A stretch of 58,302 bases of DNA from Nitrososphaerota archaeon (GCA_038817485.1 JAWAZL010000006.1:1-58302), one strand, 5' to 3'. Positions 26,818 to 35,293 are shown, counted from the stretch's first letter. Numbers and translations are program-made. Notes: a model not told the origin generated them from the sequence alone.

Positions 26818-28338
26818 ATGATAGATTCAGGACAATTTTTAATACAAGCAGTATTTGCACCACTAGTTTTTTCAGTAATAGCTTTAATAGCTGGAAAATA
26901 TTTAAAGAAATATACTGGAATAATCGTCGCTATATCCCTTTTGTATAGCACTATTTTGCTTGCAATAGTAATGGTTAGTCTTCCTATAGCTCCAGATGCA
27001 AAAATCGAAGCTAGATACAAATGGGCTCCATATGTAGGAGATTTTACTCTTGTAGCTGATGGAATAAGTACACCAATTGCTTTAACAATTGCTTTATTAT
27101 CTCTTGTAGTGGCTATATATTCTATACCATACATGGAACATGAACATGGTCTAAGCTCATATTTTGCTTTATACTCTCTGTATGCAAGTGGAATGATAGG
27201 TACTGTGTTAACAACAAATCTGGCAGCATTCTTCCTATTCTTTGAATTTATGTTAATACCATCATGGGCTTTAGTTGGAATATGGGGAACAGGACCAAAG
27301 GAAATGATAGCATTCAAATACTTTATGTTTACTGAAGCAGGTGCTTTATCTCTTTTAGCTGGAATAGTTGCAACATATTCTTTAGCAGGCACATTTGATA
27401 TCTTTGAAATTGCAAGTAGGGTTGCTGGAGTAGATTTAACATTGATAATTGCTATAGTAATAGCAATACTCATAGGTTTCTTTGTGAAAATGGCAGTGTT
27501 CCCATTGCATACATGGCTTCCAGATACTCATGCTGAAGCCCCAACTCCTATAAGTGCATTGTTATCTCCTGCAATGATCGGGATAGGAGGATATGCTGCA
27601 ATAAGAATAATATACTCTGCTTTTCCAAGAGTTTTAGATTCTTGGCCTTTCATGACTTCTTTGTCTATTTTAGCTTTAATTACAATGATTTATGGTGGAT
27701 TAATGGCTTTAGCTCAAGATGATCTTAAAAGACTTTTAGCTTATTCTAGCATTTCTCAAATGGGCTATTTGTTATTTGGAATATCTTCTCTTTCATTTAT
27801 AGGAATTGTAGGCTCAGTACTTCTTTATGTAAGCCATGGACTTTGCAAAGCAGTCCTTTTCATGGTTTCAGGGATTTTCATGCATGAATTTAAAACTAGA
27901 AGAATAAGCGATTTACGTGGATTAGCCAGTAAAATGCCTTATACAACAATTTTCTCTTTAATTAGTTTCTTAGGATTGGCAGGAGTCCCTCCATTACTAG
28001 GCTTTTGGGGAGAATTGTTTATATTTGCAGGCTCTATGTATACTGCTTTATCAAGTAGCACAGATTTTGTAAGAGCAGTAATTACTGCTATAGCTGTTAT
28101 AGCTGCTATTTTAACTGCAGGATATGGTTTATGGACTATTCGTAGAGTTTTCTTTGGTGAACCAAATGAACTTGTAAAAAATGCAAAAGAAGCACCAGCA
28201 TTAATGATTATTCCAATAGGAATATTAGCAACTCTTGCAGTAATCTTAGGTGTTTATCCAACAGCAATAACAGAAGTTATTAGTCCTACTATAGAAGCAA
28301 CTCTTAAAGCAATTGCTTGCATTGGCTGCGGCAAATAA
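26818..28338 (+). CDS. nuoM: NuoM-like antiporter subunit
   Basis: About 506 residues with FFEFMLIPSWALVGIWG and PLHTWLPDTHAEAPTPISAL followed by LAYSSISQMGYLLFGI, the normal NuoM motifs, and the key Glu and Lys in place. GTG 26806 is also in frame; ATG 26818 is preferred for its GAGGTGAT site. It ends the operon: its stop codon abuts the stop of lysS, which is on the opposite strand. Confidence 0.94.
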   Translation: MIDSGQFLIQAVFAPLVFSVIALIAGKYLKKYTGIIVAISLLYSTILLAIVMVSLPIAPDAKIEARYKWAPYVGDFTLVADGISTPIALTIALLSLVVAIYSIPYMEHEHGLSSYFALYSLYASGMIGTVLTTNLAAFFLFFEFMLIPSWALVGIWGTGPKEMIAFKYFMFTEAGALSLLAGIVATYSLAGTFDIFEIASRVAGVDLTLIIAIVIAILIGFFVKMAVFPLHTWLPDTHAEAPTPISALLSPAMIGIGGYAAIRIIYSAFPRVLDSWPFMTSLSILALITMIYGGLMALAQDDLKRLLAYSSISQMGYLLFGISSLSFIGIVGSVLLYVSHGLCKAVLFMVSGIFMHEFKTRRISDLRGLASKMPYTTIFSLISFLGLAGVPPLLGFWGELFIFAGSMYTALSSSTDFVRAVITAIAVIAAILTAGYGLWTIRRVFFGEPNELVKNAKEAPALMIIPIGILATLAVILGVYPTAITEVISPTIEATLKAIACIGCGK

Positions 28339-29988
28339 CTATTCAATAAGTCTAAGCCTATTTATAACAAAATTTTTATCTAAAATTGCTAGGAATGGCC
28401 CTAAACGTGGCCCTTCATTCTTCCCAAGAAACAATCTATAAATTATTTTAAAGAAATCACTTGGATTAATTCCATATTCCTTTGCTATAGAAAATATTTT
28501 ACTATGAATTTTTTCACCATCACTTTCTATTTCAATATATTTAGATAATTCTTCAAGAGCTTTCTTCATATCGTTTGATATATTTAATTCTTCAATTGGA
28601 ATTTTTTCTAATAATTTAATTTTATATTTTTCATTTGCATATTTCCTAATCCATTCTCCAGAAATCTCAATCCTCTCAATTATATAATCTATTTCTTCTT
28701 GTGTAATATTAGGATTAACCATTTTACTCCTTATAAGTGCATTTATTATTTGTTCTCTTGACATTTTTAATTGAGCAATAGTTGCAGCATGAGTATATGA
28801 AATTCTTATCTTACGAACTCTATTTTTCATAACAATGGGATATATTCTTTTAGCTAATTTATACTCTCTTTCATTTGCAGGTTCTATTTCTTCATAAAAT
28901 ACTTTTTCCATTCTATCAAATTCATCTACAAGTAAATTCAAATTCGATAAATCTAAATTTCTTTGTTTTTCAGGATTTTTAGAATAAAAATATAATATTA
29001 CTTCTGGTTCAAGAATTTTAAGTAAATCTTGAGTAATATATACATTTCCTAATCTACTAGACATTTTTTCTCCATTAACTAAAAAGAATTCATATACATA
29101 TGGTAAAGGTGGTTTGTGATTAAGTATTTTAATACAAATTTCTTTTCCAGATGGCCATGATCCTTCATAATGATCTTTACCAAATGGTTCAAAATGTACA
29201 TTGAATAATTTCCATTGACTAGGCCATTCAAATCTCCATGGAAGTTTTCCCCCTCTAAAATTTGTAATTCCTTTATGTCCGCATCCTTTTATTAAATATT
29301 CTCCAGCCAATTTCCTATCAATACACTCATACTCTAAAATTTTTTCTTCCAAATTGAAATTGGTTATTTTTCCAGTTAATTTTCCACAATTTTCACATAT
29401 TGCAATAAATGGTACATAATCTTTAGGAATATTTTCTTGAAATTTAGATATTATTTCTCTTGCTTCATTAATTTTTAAAAGAATTTCTTTTATAATAGGA
29501 TCGAATAAACCTTCTTTATATAAATCATCATTATTATAATTTTCTATATCTACTCCTAATGCTTTTATACCATCTAACCATATATTATTAAAATGTCTTG
29601 CCCAATTTTCACAACATCCAAATGGATCAGGAATATTTACATATGGAAATCCAATATATTTTTTTAAATATTTTATCTCTTTTTCAGAAAATTCATACCA
29701 TCTACCATCTCTATCAGGTACTTTATTAGGTATTTTTCTAAGAGGGTCTCTATCATCACAAGTATGTATGTGTCTAACATTTACATTCTTAGATTTTAAT
29801 ACTTCAACTACAAAAAAACCTCTTAATACATCATTTAAATTTCCTATATGTTTTGCTCCTGATGGAGAAGCTCCTGCTTTAACTATAATAGTTTCTTCTT
29901 TTGGGTACTCTTTTAATATATTTTCAGCTATTTCATCTGCCCAAAATAATTGAATATTATTTTGTAAATTCTTTTTAATTTTCACCAT
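28339..29988 (-). CDS. lysS: Lysyl-tRNA synthetase, class I
   Basis: 549 residues, class I (archaeal type) LysRS. HIGN in GAKHIGNLNDVLRGF is the HIGH box and KMSSRLGN is the KMSKS loop. Zinc-like cysteines are CENCGK. The class I form is found in many archaea and a few bacteria. A TTG at 29994 is in frame; ATG 29988 fits a TATA-like TTTATAATAG near 30020. It follows the coiled-coil gene of the JAMM operon after 66 bases and may be read from its own promoter. Confidence 0.95.
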   Translation of the reverse strand: MVKIKKNLQNNIQLFWADEIAENILKEYPKEETIIVKAGASPSGAKHIGNLNDVLRGFFVVEVLKSKNVNVRHIHTCDDRDPLRKIPNKVPDRDGRWYEFSEKEIKYLKKYIGFPYVNIPDPFGCCENWARHFNNIWLDGIKALGVDIENYNNDDLYKEGLFDPIIKEILLKINEAREIISKFQENIPKDYVPFIAICENCGKLTGKITNFNLEEKILEYECIDRKLAGEYLIKGCGHKGITNFRGGKLPWRFEWPSQWKLFNVHFEPFGKDHYEGSWPSGKEICIKILNHKPPLPYVYEFFLVNGEKMSSRLGNVYITQDLLKILEPEVILYFYSKNPEKQRNLDLSNLNLLVDEFDRMEKVFYEEIEPANEREYKLAKRIYPIVMKNRVRKIRISYTHAATIAQLKMSREQIINALIRSKMVNPNITQEEIDYIIERIEISGEWIRKYANEKYKIKLLEKIPIEELNISNDMKKALEELSKYIEIESDGEKIHSKIFSIAKEYGINPSDFFKIIYRLFLGKNEGPRLGPFLAILDKNFVINRLRLIE

Positions 29989-30054
29989 TTTCAAATAGCT
30001 AAAGAATAAAACTCTATTATAAATCTTTTAAATGATCATTATAATAATAAAAGA

Positions 30055-30828
30055 TTAGCCACTTTTAAGTCTTTTCCATACTAGTATTATAGCATATTCT
30101 CTTGGAATTCCTTCACTTTCAGCTATATTTGCTATATTCCCTTTTAAAATACTTTCCCATTTATCTCCATATATTGCTCCATATCTTTTTCTAAGTTCTT
30201 CATAAAGTTCTGAAGGAATTTGAGTTGAAGTAGTTAATTCATTAATTCTTTTTGGTAAATCGTTTAGGAAATTAATTTTTTCATCTATTTCTTTTATTTT
30301 ATTTCTTAATTGAAACAATTTTTGTCTTAAAAGTGGTATTTTTGCTTCCAATTCTTCTATTTTTCCAACTTTTTTAGTTTCTCCCTTCTCTTTGAATTTT
30401 AATTCCATAGTATTTACTTCAATAGTAGCTAAATAAAGATCTTCTTCAGTTTTTGAAAATTCATCCTCAATCAAACTTTTTGTAACAATTAATTTTTCCC
30501 TAATCCTTTTTGCATCTTCTAAAACTTGACTTTTTAAATCATTCCATTTTAAAAGAATCTTTTTTATAACCTTTGGATGTATATCCTCATCTCTAACAAG
30601 TTTTTGAAATACATGATCTCTAAGCTTAATTTCATTAATTTTACTCTCTATTTCTTTATATGCTTTATCTATTTCATCTAATTCTGGCCCTTCTTTTATT
30701 TCTTCTTTAATTTCTTTAACTATTATTGCTTCCTCCTCTTTAACTTCTTTTTCCTCTTCTTTTACCTCTTTAACTTCTTCTCTCTTCTCTTCCTCTTCAA
30801 TAGGCTTAATAACTATTTTTTTAGGCAT
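30055..30828 (-). CDS. Acidic coiled-coil protein next to the Rpn11-like protease
   Basis: 257 residues, no named family. The first ~50 are highly charged (repeated KEE/VKE). Long coiled coil helices follow at about residues 50-215, and the last ~40 (YEELRKRYGAIYGDKWESI through WKRL) look like a small globular domain. ATG 30828 follows the JAMM stop by 15 bases with a GTGAT site, so it shares the JAMM operon. It resembles nothing I can name with confidence. A scaffold for the protease or its membrane partners is possible. Confidence 0.65.
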   Translation of the reverse strand: MPKKIVIKPIEEEEKREEVKEVKEEEKEVKEEEAIIVKEIKEEIKEGPELDEIDKAYKEIESKINEIKLRDHVFQKLVRDEDIHPKVIKKILLKWNDLKSQVLEDAKRIREKLIVTKSLIEDEFSKTEEDLYLATIEVNTMELKFKEKGETKKVGKIEELEAKIPLLRQKLFQLRNKIKEIDEKINFLNDLPKRINELTTSTQIPSELYEELRKRYGAIYGDKWESILKGNIANIAESEGIPREYAIILVWKRLKSG

Positions 30829-30843
30829 TTTTTATCACTTTAT

Positions 30844-31644
30844 TCATGGAATACTTAAAATAAAACTTTTAATAATAATTATTATGAATGTTATTATCAA
30901 AGCTATACTTAAAAATTTAATTAATAAAAACATATAATTTTTATCTGCTTTTTCGAATTTTATTTTTGAAAAAATTTTTGAAATTTTTAATAAAATATAT
31001 TTTTTAAAAGAATTAGGAAAATATTCTATATTATTAATTTCCTTTAAAAAATATTTATTCACATCATTATCATTTATCTTATAATTTTTATCAACTTTTA
31101 AAGCATCTTGATTAGAATCTATATCTATTATATGTCTTAAATCAAGCGTATCCATTGCATATATAGTACTTTCTAAAAGTTTTGACTTTCTTATTCCAAT
31201 AGTAGTAGGTACAGTAATTACTCTATCATTTTTTCCAATTCTAAATATTTTAAATTTTATATCCATAATTTCTTTTGTTTTACTATATAATAATGGATCA
31301 ATAACTAAAGCTACTGCTTTAGGATAAAGTTTTTGATAAATTTTTTGAGTAGAAATATCTGTTCCTGAAAGAAATACACCTAAACCTGGATGAGAATGAT
31401 ACCAACCAACAATAGTTAATCCTTTTTTTTCTTTTTGCAATTTTTCAGCAATTTGTGCTTGAATTTCCTCATTTAATTCTACAAATCCTTGCTTTCCATA
31501 TTGTTCTCCAGTTACTGCATCCCATATTTCTAAAACTTGTCCTTGCATTTTCCCAATAAGTAATCCTATTACTTCTCTTTCTAAATTTGTTAAAGAATGT
31601 TTTAATATTTTACCTAATGCAAGAGGATAAATTCTTGCTTTCAA
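30844..31644 (-). CDS. Rpn11-like JAMM deubiquitinase with C-terminal membrane anchor
   Basis: 266 residues. The MPN+ domain (1-150) has Glu24 in REVIGLLIG and HSHPGLGVFLSGTD (His83, His85, Ser93, Asp96), very close to eukaryotic Rpn11, including the VGWYHSHPG context. Related archaeal enzymes process pro-Ubl and remove Ubl from targets. Unlike a simple JAMM, it ends with a hydrophobic helix (LIKFLSIALIITFIIIIIKS, about 241-264), so it is expected to be membrane-bound with the catalytic domain in the cytoplasm. TTG start; divergent from the Ubl gene. Confidence 0.93.
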   Translation of the reverse strand: MKARIYPLALGKILKHSLTNLEREVIGLLIGKMQGQVLEIWDAVTGEQYGKQGFVELNEEIQAQIAEKLQKEKKGLTIVGWYHSHPGLGVFLSGTDISTQKIYQKLYPKAVALVIDPLLYSKTKEIMDIKFKIFRIGKNDRVITVPTTIGIRKSKLLESTIYAMDTLDLRHIIDIDSNQDALKVDKNYKINDNDVNKYFLKEINNIEYFPNSFKKYILLKISKIFSKIKFEKADKNYMFLLIKFLSIALIITFIIIIIKSFILSIP

Positions 31645-31737
31645 GTTTAGCCACTTTTATTAATTTAAATAAATAAAAACATAAATTAATATATTTATCC
31701 TTAAATTAATTTAAATTAATAATTAAGGGGTAGGAAA
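31645..31737. promoter_or_regulatory. Divergent promoter between Rpn11-like protease and Ubl genes
   Basis: 93 bases, nearly all A/T, shared by the two operons of the modifier system. TATA-like elements: TTAATATATTTAT at about 31687-31699 facing right, about 40 bases before the Ubl ATG, and TTTAAATAAATA near 31665 facing left. The Ubl gene has AAGGGG as ribosome site. The repeated AATTAATTTAAATTAA at 31703-31722 is partly self-complementary and could be an operator, but is too AT-simple to be sure. Confidence 0.55.
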
Positions 31738-32001
31738 ATGAAAATAAAAGTTATTCCAGCAGTAGGTGGAGGTAGTCCATTAGAATTAGAAGTTTCTCCA
31801 GAAGCTACTATTGGAGCTATAAAAGCTAAAGTTTGCGCTATTAAACGTCTTCCACCAGATACAACTAGATTAACTTATAGAGGTAGAGCTGTAAAAGATA
31901 CCGACACTCTTGCAAATTTAGGAGTTTCAGAAGGGGATAAATTAGTTTTGATAACAAGAACTGTAGGGGGCTTTATTAATGCAAACTGCAGAGCTCCCTG
32001 A
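31738..32001 (+). CDS. Ubiquitin-like modifier, precursor with nine-residue tail
   Basis: 87 residues. The fold is the ubiquitin beta-grasp: MKIKVIPAVG, then EATIGAIKAKVCAIKRLPPD for helix 1 and LTYRGRAVKDTDTL for the loop before strand 5. Gly77-Gly78 (RTVGG) is the conjugation end, followed by nine residues, FINANCRAP, which must be removed. Lysines at positions 2, 4, 29, 31, 36, 53 and 68 could in principle form chains. The last 23 bases overlap the E2 start, so the two are translationally coupled. Resembles the Caldiarchaeum subterraneum Ubl. Confidence 0.95.
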   Translation: MKIKVIPAVGGGSPLELEVSPEATIGAIKAKVCAIKRLPPDTTRLTYRGRAVKDTDTLANLGVSEGDKLVLITRTVGGFINANCRAP

Positions 32002-32458
32002 AATAATGTGGGAGAAAAGACTTGCATTAGAATATAAATTAATGAGAGAAAATGAACCATTATTTGATATAGTTGATAATGATTTAACTCATTATATGGG
32101 TGTTATAGTAGGCTCAGGAATATATGAAAATGGATACTTCAGAGTAGAAATCATTGTACCTAGATCTTTTCCATTTACTCCACCAGAAATTATTTGGCAT
32201 ACAAGAATATGGCATCCTAATTTTTCTGATGAACAACCGGCTAGAATATGCGAATCTCTTTTAAAAGCAGATTGGTCCCCCTCAATTCATCTTTTTTCAA
32301 TTATAGAAACTTTAAGAAATTTACTTAATGAACCTAATCCAGATGATCCATTAAATTCTATTGCTGCTATGGAATTAAAATATAATCCAGAAATTTTTAA
32401 AGCACATGTTAGACAATATATTCTTGCTTTTGCAAGAGAAGAACAGGCTTTTATTTAA
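31979..32458 (+). CDS. E2 ubiquitin-conjugating-like enzyme
   Basis: 159 residues with the complete UBC fold layout: PRSFPFTPPEI, HPN at 79-81, the catalytic Cys91 in ARICESLL, then ADWSPS and LLNEPNPDDPLN. The HPN and the WSP motif downstream of the cysteine match eukaryotic E2 enzymes. It accepts the Ubl from E1 on Cys91 and passes it to the target with a RING protein. ATG 31979 follows a GGGGG site within the Ubl tail codons. Length and motifs suggest an active enzyme. Confidence 0.95.
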   Translation: MQTAELPEIMWEKRLALEYKLMRENEPLFDIVDNDLTHYMGVIVGSGIYENGYFRVEIIVPRSFPFTPPEIIWHTRIWHPNFSDEQPARICESLLKADWSPSIHLFSIIETLRNLLNEPNPDDPLNSIAAMELKYNPEIFKAHVRQYILAFAREEQAFI

Positions 32459-32480
32459 GTTTATTTGAGGATATTAATAA

Positions 32481-33647
32481 ATGTCATCTATGGAAAGATA
32501 TGATAGACAAATTATTATTGAAGGTTGGGATCAAAATAAAGTAAGTTCAGCTAAAATATTAATTGTAGGTGTAGGAGCTACAGGATGTGAAGTAGCTAAA
32601 AATCTTGCTTTAGTTGGCATAGGTAAATTAATTCTTGTTGATATGGATGTTATTGAATTATCAAATTTAAGTAGACAAATGCTTTTTCATAAAGGAGATA
32701 TAGGTAAACCAAAAGCAGAAGTAGCTAAAAAAAGAATTAAAAGAATGAATCCGTATGTTAAAGTTGAATCATATAATATAGATGTGCATTTTCTTGAAGG
32801 TAAAATTTTTGAAGAAGTGGATGTTATATGTTCTTGTGTTGATAATTGGCCTACTAGAAGATGGTTAAATTCCTTAGCTGTAGAATTAAATAAGCCATTA
32901 GTAGATGGAGCAATGGAAGGTTTTTATGGAAATGTTCAAGTTGTTATTCCTGGAGTAACTTCATGCATTGAATGCCATGGAGAAAATTTAATTCCAAATG
33001 AAGTTCAATTAGCTGAATGCACTTTGAAAAGAAGAACACCAAAAGATTTATTCAACGATTTAATTCAACAAGGCTTAGAAATAGATTTTGAGATGGTCTC
33101 AAAAATTTTCGATAGTGGCTTTAAAACTATATATGATATTAAATATGCTTCTATGGAACATCTTAAAAAAATTGATGAAGAATCAAGAAATTTTATATTA
33201 AACCTACAAGAAAAACTTAAACCTAAGCTTCCTGCTCTTCAAACAATTGCTGCAACAATTGCTGGTATACAATCACAAGAGGTTCTTAAAATTATTCATA
33301 AAGAAAGTATTGGTGAAATAATTAAAGGATTATTGGTTTATGATTCTAAAGCAAATTCATTTTCAATAATCGATCTTGAAAAAAATGAGAATTGTTTTGT
33401 ATGTGGAAAAGCTTTTAGAACAGGATATGTTGAATTTAGAGTTTCTCTTAATGAAACAATTCTAGATTTAAAAGAAAGAATAGCAAAATCTTTTAGTTTA
33501 CCAGACCCAGAAATACAATATAAAACAAAACTTTTAAGAGATGATCAAAAGCTTTCAGAATTAAATATTAAAAATGGAGATTTCATGCATATAAATACAA
33601 CAAGAAGATTTTCTCCTCTTACAATTAAAATTATTATTGAAGATTAA
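32481..33647 (+). CDS. E1-like activating enzyme with HhH-like insert and C-terminal ubiquitin-fold domain
   Basis: 388 residues. The adenylation domain has the ATP loop GVGATG (30-35) and VDMD; CIEC (162-165) and CFVC (305-308) hold the zinc. Cys180 in AECTLKRRTP is the likely catalytic cysteine. Residues ~190-246 contain SGFKTIYDIKYASMEHLKKI, a helix-hairpin-helix-like segment where other E1s have a catalytic-cysteine half-domain. Residues 316-374 form a ubiquitin-fold domain like the UFD used by eukaryotic E1s to recruit E2. It activates the Ubl at its Gly-Gly end. Start ATG 32481 with GAGG upstream. Confidence 0.93.
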   Translation: MSSMERYDRQIIIEGWDQNKVSSAKILIVGVGATGCEVAKNLALVGIGKLILVDMDVIELSNLSRQMLFHKGDIGKPKAEVAKKRIKRMNPYVKVESYNIDVHFLEGKIFEEVDVICSCVDNWPTRRWLNSLAVELNKPLVDGAMEGFYGNVQVVIPGVTSCIECHGENLIPNEVQLAECTLKRRTPKDLFNDLIQQGLEIDFEMVSKIFDSGFKTIYDIKYASMEHLKKIDEESRNFILNLQEKLKPKLPALQTIAATIAGIQSQEVLKIIHKESIGEIIKGLLVYDSKANSFSIIDLEKNENCFVCGKAFRTGYVEFRVSLNETILDLKERIAKSFSLPDPEIQYKTKLLRDDQKLSELNIKNGDFMHINTTRRFSPLTIKIIIED

Positions 33648-33728
33648 AAAGGAGTTTAAATAATAAAAATTTTTTATTTAAAAAACAATATCTTTAATAA
33701 GAAGTATTAATAAAAGATTTTAGAGAAA

Positions 33729-33971
33729 ATGAAGATTATTTTAAAAGAAGGGAGAAGTTTAGGTTTTTGGGATTGGACTATTAAAAAAAAGGCTTTTATT
33801 AAAGAAGAATTAAAATGTGTTATATGCATGTTAGAAATAAATCCTAATGATAGCATATATAAATGTCCAAATTGTGGAGCAATAGGGCATCGTGCATGTT
33901 TCCTTGAATGGAATAGATTAAGAGGAACATGTCCTATATGTAGAAGATCTATTCTTGAGGTGGTTGTTTAA
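33729..33971 (+). CDS. Small RING finger protein (candidate E3)
   Basis: 80 residues. Eight zinc ligands, spaced C30-x2-C33-x12-C46-x2-C49-x4-H54-x2-C57-x10-C68-x2-C71, form a RING-like domain with Trp61 in the conserved hydrophobic spot and a CPIC at the end. The Caldiarchaeum locus encodes a similar small RING. It should help E2 transfer the Ubl to targets. The 81 bases upstream contain an AT-rich inverted repeat, which may hold an internal promoter. Its stop overlaps the next ATG (TAATG). Confidence 0.92.
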   Translation: MKIILKEGRSLGFWDWTIKKKAFIKEELKCVICMLEINPNDSIYKCPNCGAIGHRACFLEWNRLRGTCPICRRSILEVVV

Positions 33972-34303
33972 TGGAAGAAAATAGTGAAAGTAAAAATAGT
34001 AGCGAAGTATATGAAATAGAATTGTCTTATATAGATACTCCTAAAGGTAAAGTAGCTACATATGAAAGTAGTAAAAAAATAGCAGAAGCATTAATGCTAA
34101 TATCTAGTGAAAATGAAAAAATAATTGAAAAAATTTCTCAAATTGAATCCTCAGGCATTAGTCCTGAAAAAATATCTTTTATAGAAAATAGTTTAAAAGA
34201 AATTAAAGAAATGCTAATAGAAATAGCAGCTCAATTAGATGTATTAAGTGATACCTTACAAGAATTAACAGAAATTGTTACTAAAATTAAAAAAGAAGAA
34301 TAA
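33971..34303 (+). CDS. Coiled-coil protein coupled to the RING gene
   Basis: 110 residues, no family. It is acidic, with a short strand region (VYEIELSYIDTPKGKVATY) and then a coiled coil from about residue 35 to the end. Translation is coupled to the RING gene by a one-base TAATG overlap, so it could be a partner that forms or positions a RING complex. Alternatively it is a small structural protein unrelated to ubiquitin work. Confidence 0.6.
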   Translation: MEENSESKNSSEVYEIELSYIDTPKGKVATYESSKKIAEALMLISSENEKIIEKISQIESSGISPEKISFIENSLKEIKEMLIEIAAQLDVLSDTLQELTEIVTKIKKEE

Positions 34304-34304
34304 G

Positions 34305-35150
34305 TTAAGGTTTTAATATAGCACTTCTCATATCTTTTACAATTTTTTCTAATCTATTCCTTTCTTCTTCTAATCTTTTTATCTCCTTTTCTAAAGCTTC
34401 CTTTCTTTTCTCTAATTCTTGGACTTTTAATTCAAGAGTCGAACTTTTTTCTTCAATAGCTTTAAATTCCTTCTCTTTTTCTTGCAATTTAGTTATAGCT
34501 TCAGTTAGTTCTTTCTCTTTTTTAATAAGTCTTTCAAGTCTTATTTCTCTAAATTTAAGAGATCTATCCATTTTTCTAATTTGCTCTTCAAGCATTAATG
34601 AAGTATTTTTTATTGTTTGAAGATAATTTGAAGAAAGTTCTTTAATTTCTTCTTCCAATTTTAATTTCTTGTCTTCTAATTCTTTTATTGAAGATTGTAA
34701 TAAATTAAAACTTTCTTCCTTTTCTTTTATTTCATTCATCCACTTCTTTATTTCTTCTTTCATATTTACTAATTCAGCTTTTTCTTTAGAAATTTTTTCT
34801 AAATCTCCTCTAATAATTTCTCTTTCTTTTTGAAGAACATCAAGTAAATGTTGTAAACCTTCTTGAATAGATACTATTCTTAATTCATAATCTTCAACTC
34901 TTGTTAATATTGAAGATAATTTTTCAGCTTTAGTAGTAATGTTTTCAATTTTACTAAATACTTCTGGATTATAATTTGTATAATTACTTATTTTTTCCGA
35001 CAATTCTAAAACTTTATTTTCTAAATCCTCAATTCTTCCATTAAATTTACTTATTTCTAATGATATAGTCTCTTTTAATTCAGATAATTTTGCACGTATT
35101 TCTTTTAATATTGCTTCATCTCTTTCTTTAGTTGATCCTAGTATCCCCAA
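34305..35150 (-). CDS. Long coiled-coil protein, 281 aa
   Basis: Nearly the whole sequence is predicted coiled coil (heptads with Leu and Glu/Lys), beginning MGILGSTKERDEAILKEIRA. No family is recognised; SMC-like or myosin-like hits would be compositional. No signal or membrane helix. It converges with the coiled-coil gene coupled to the RING, with stops one base apart. Three coiled-coil genes surround this modifier locus. Confidence 0.65.
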   Translation of the reverse strand: MGILGSTKERDEAILKEIRAKLSELKETISLEISKFNGRIEDLENKVLELSEKISNYTNYNPEVFSKIENITTKAEKLSSILTRVEDYELRIVSIQEGLQHLLDVLQKEREIIRGDLEKISKEKAELVNMKEEIKKWMNEIKEKEESFNLLQSSIKELEDKKLKLEEEIKELSSNYLQTIKNTSLMLEEQIRKMDRSLKFREIRLERLIKKEKELTEAITKLQEKEKEFKAIEEKSSTLELKVQELEKRKEALEKEIKRLEEERNRLEKIVKDMRSAILKP

Positions 35151-35293
35151 AATCTAGCACCTTTATCCTAAAGAGATATAGTTTTTTAACCATAATATAA
35201 AACTTACTGTCATTTTTTAGCTTTAAAATAGAAAAGCTTTAATACTATTTTTTTATTTTGTCTTTAAGAATCTTACTGGAGTTGAAATAAAAA

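Noticed and set aside
26799-27473. 224-aa reverse ORF inside nuoM
   Set aside because: Antisense frame of a strongly conserved membrane protein; its sequence has no domain or ribosome site.
18522-28338. Ordinary NADH dehydrogenase (complex I)
   Set aside because: NuoE, F and G are absent, and NuoD and NuoB carry hydrogenase-type cysteine motifs, so NADH:quinone activity is not supported.
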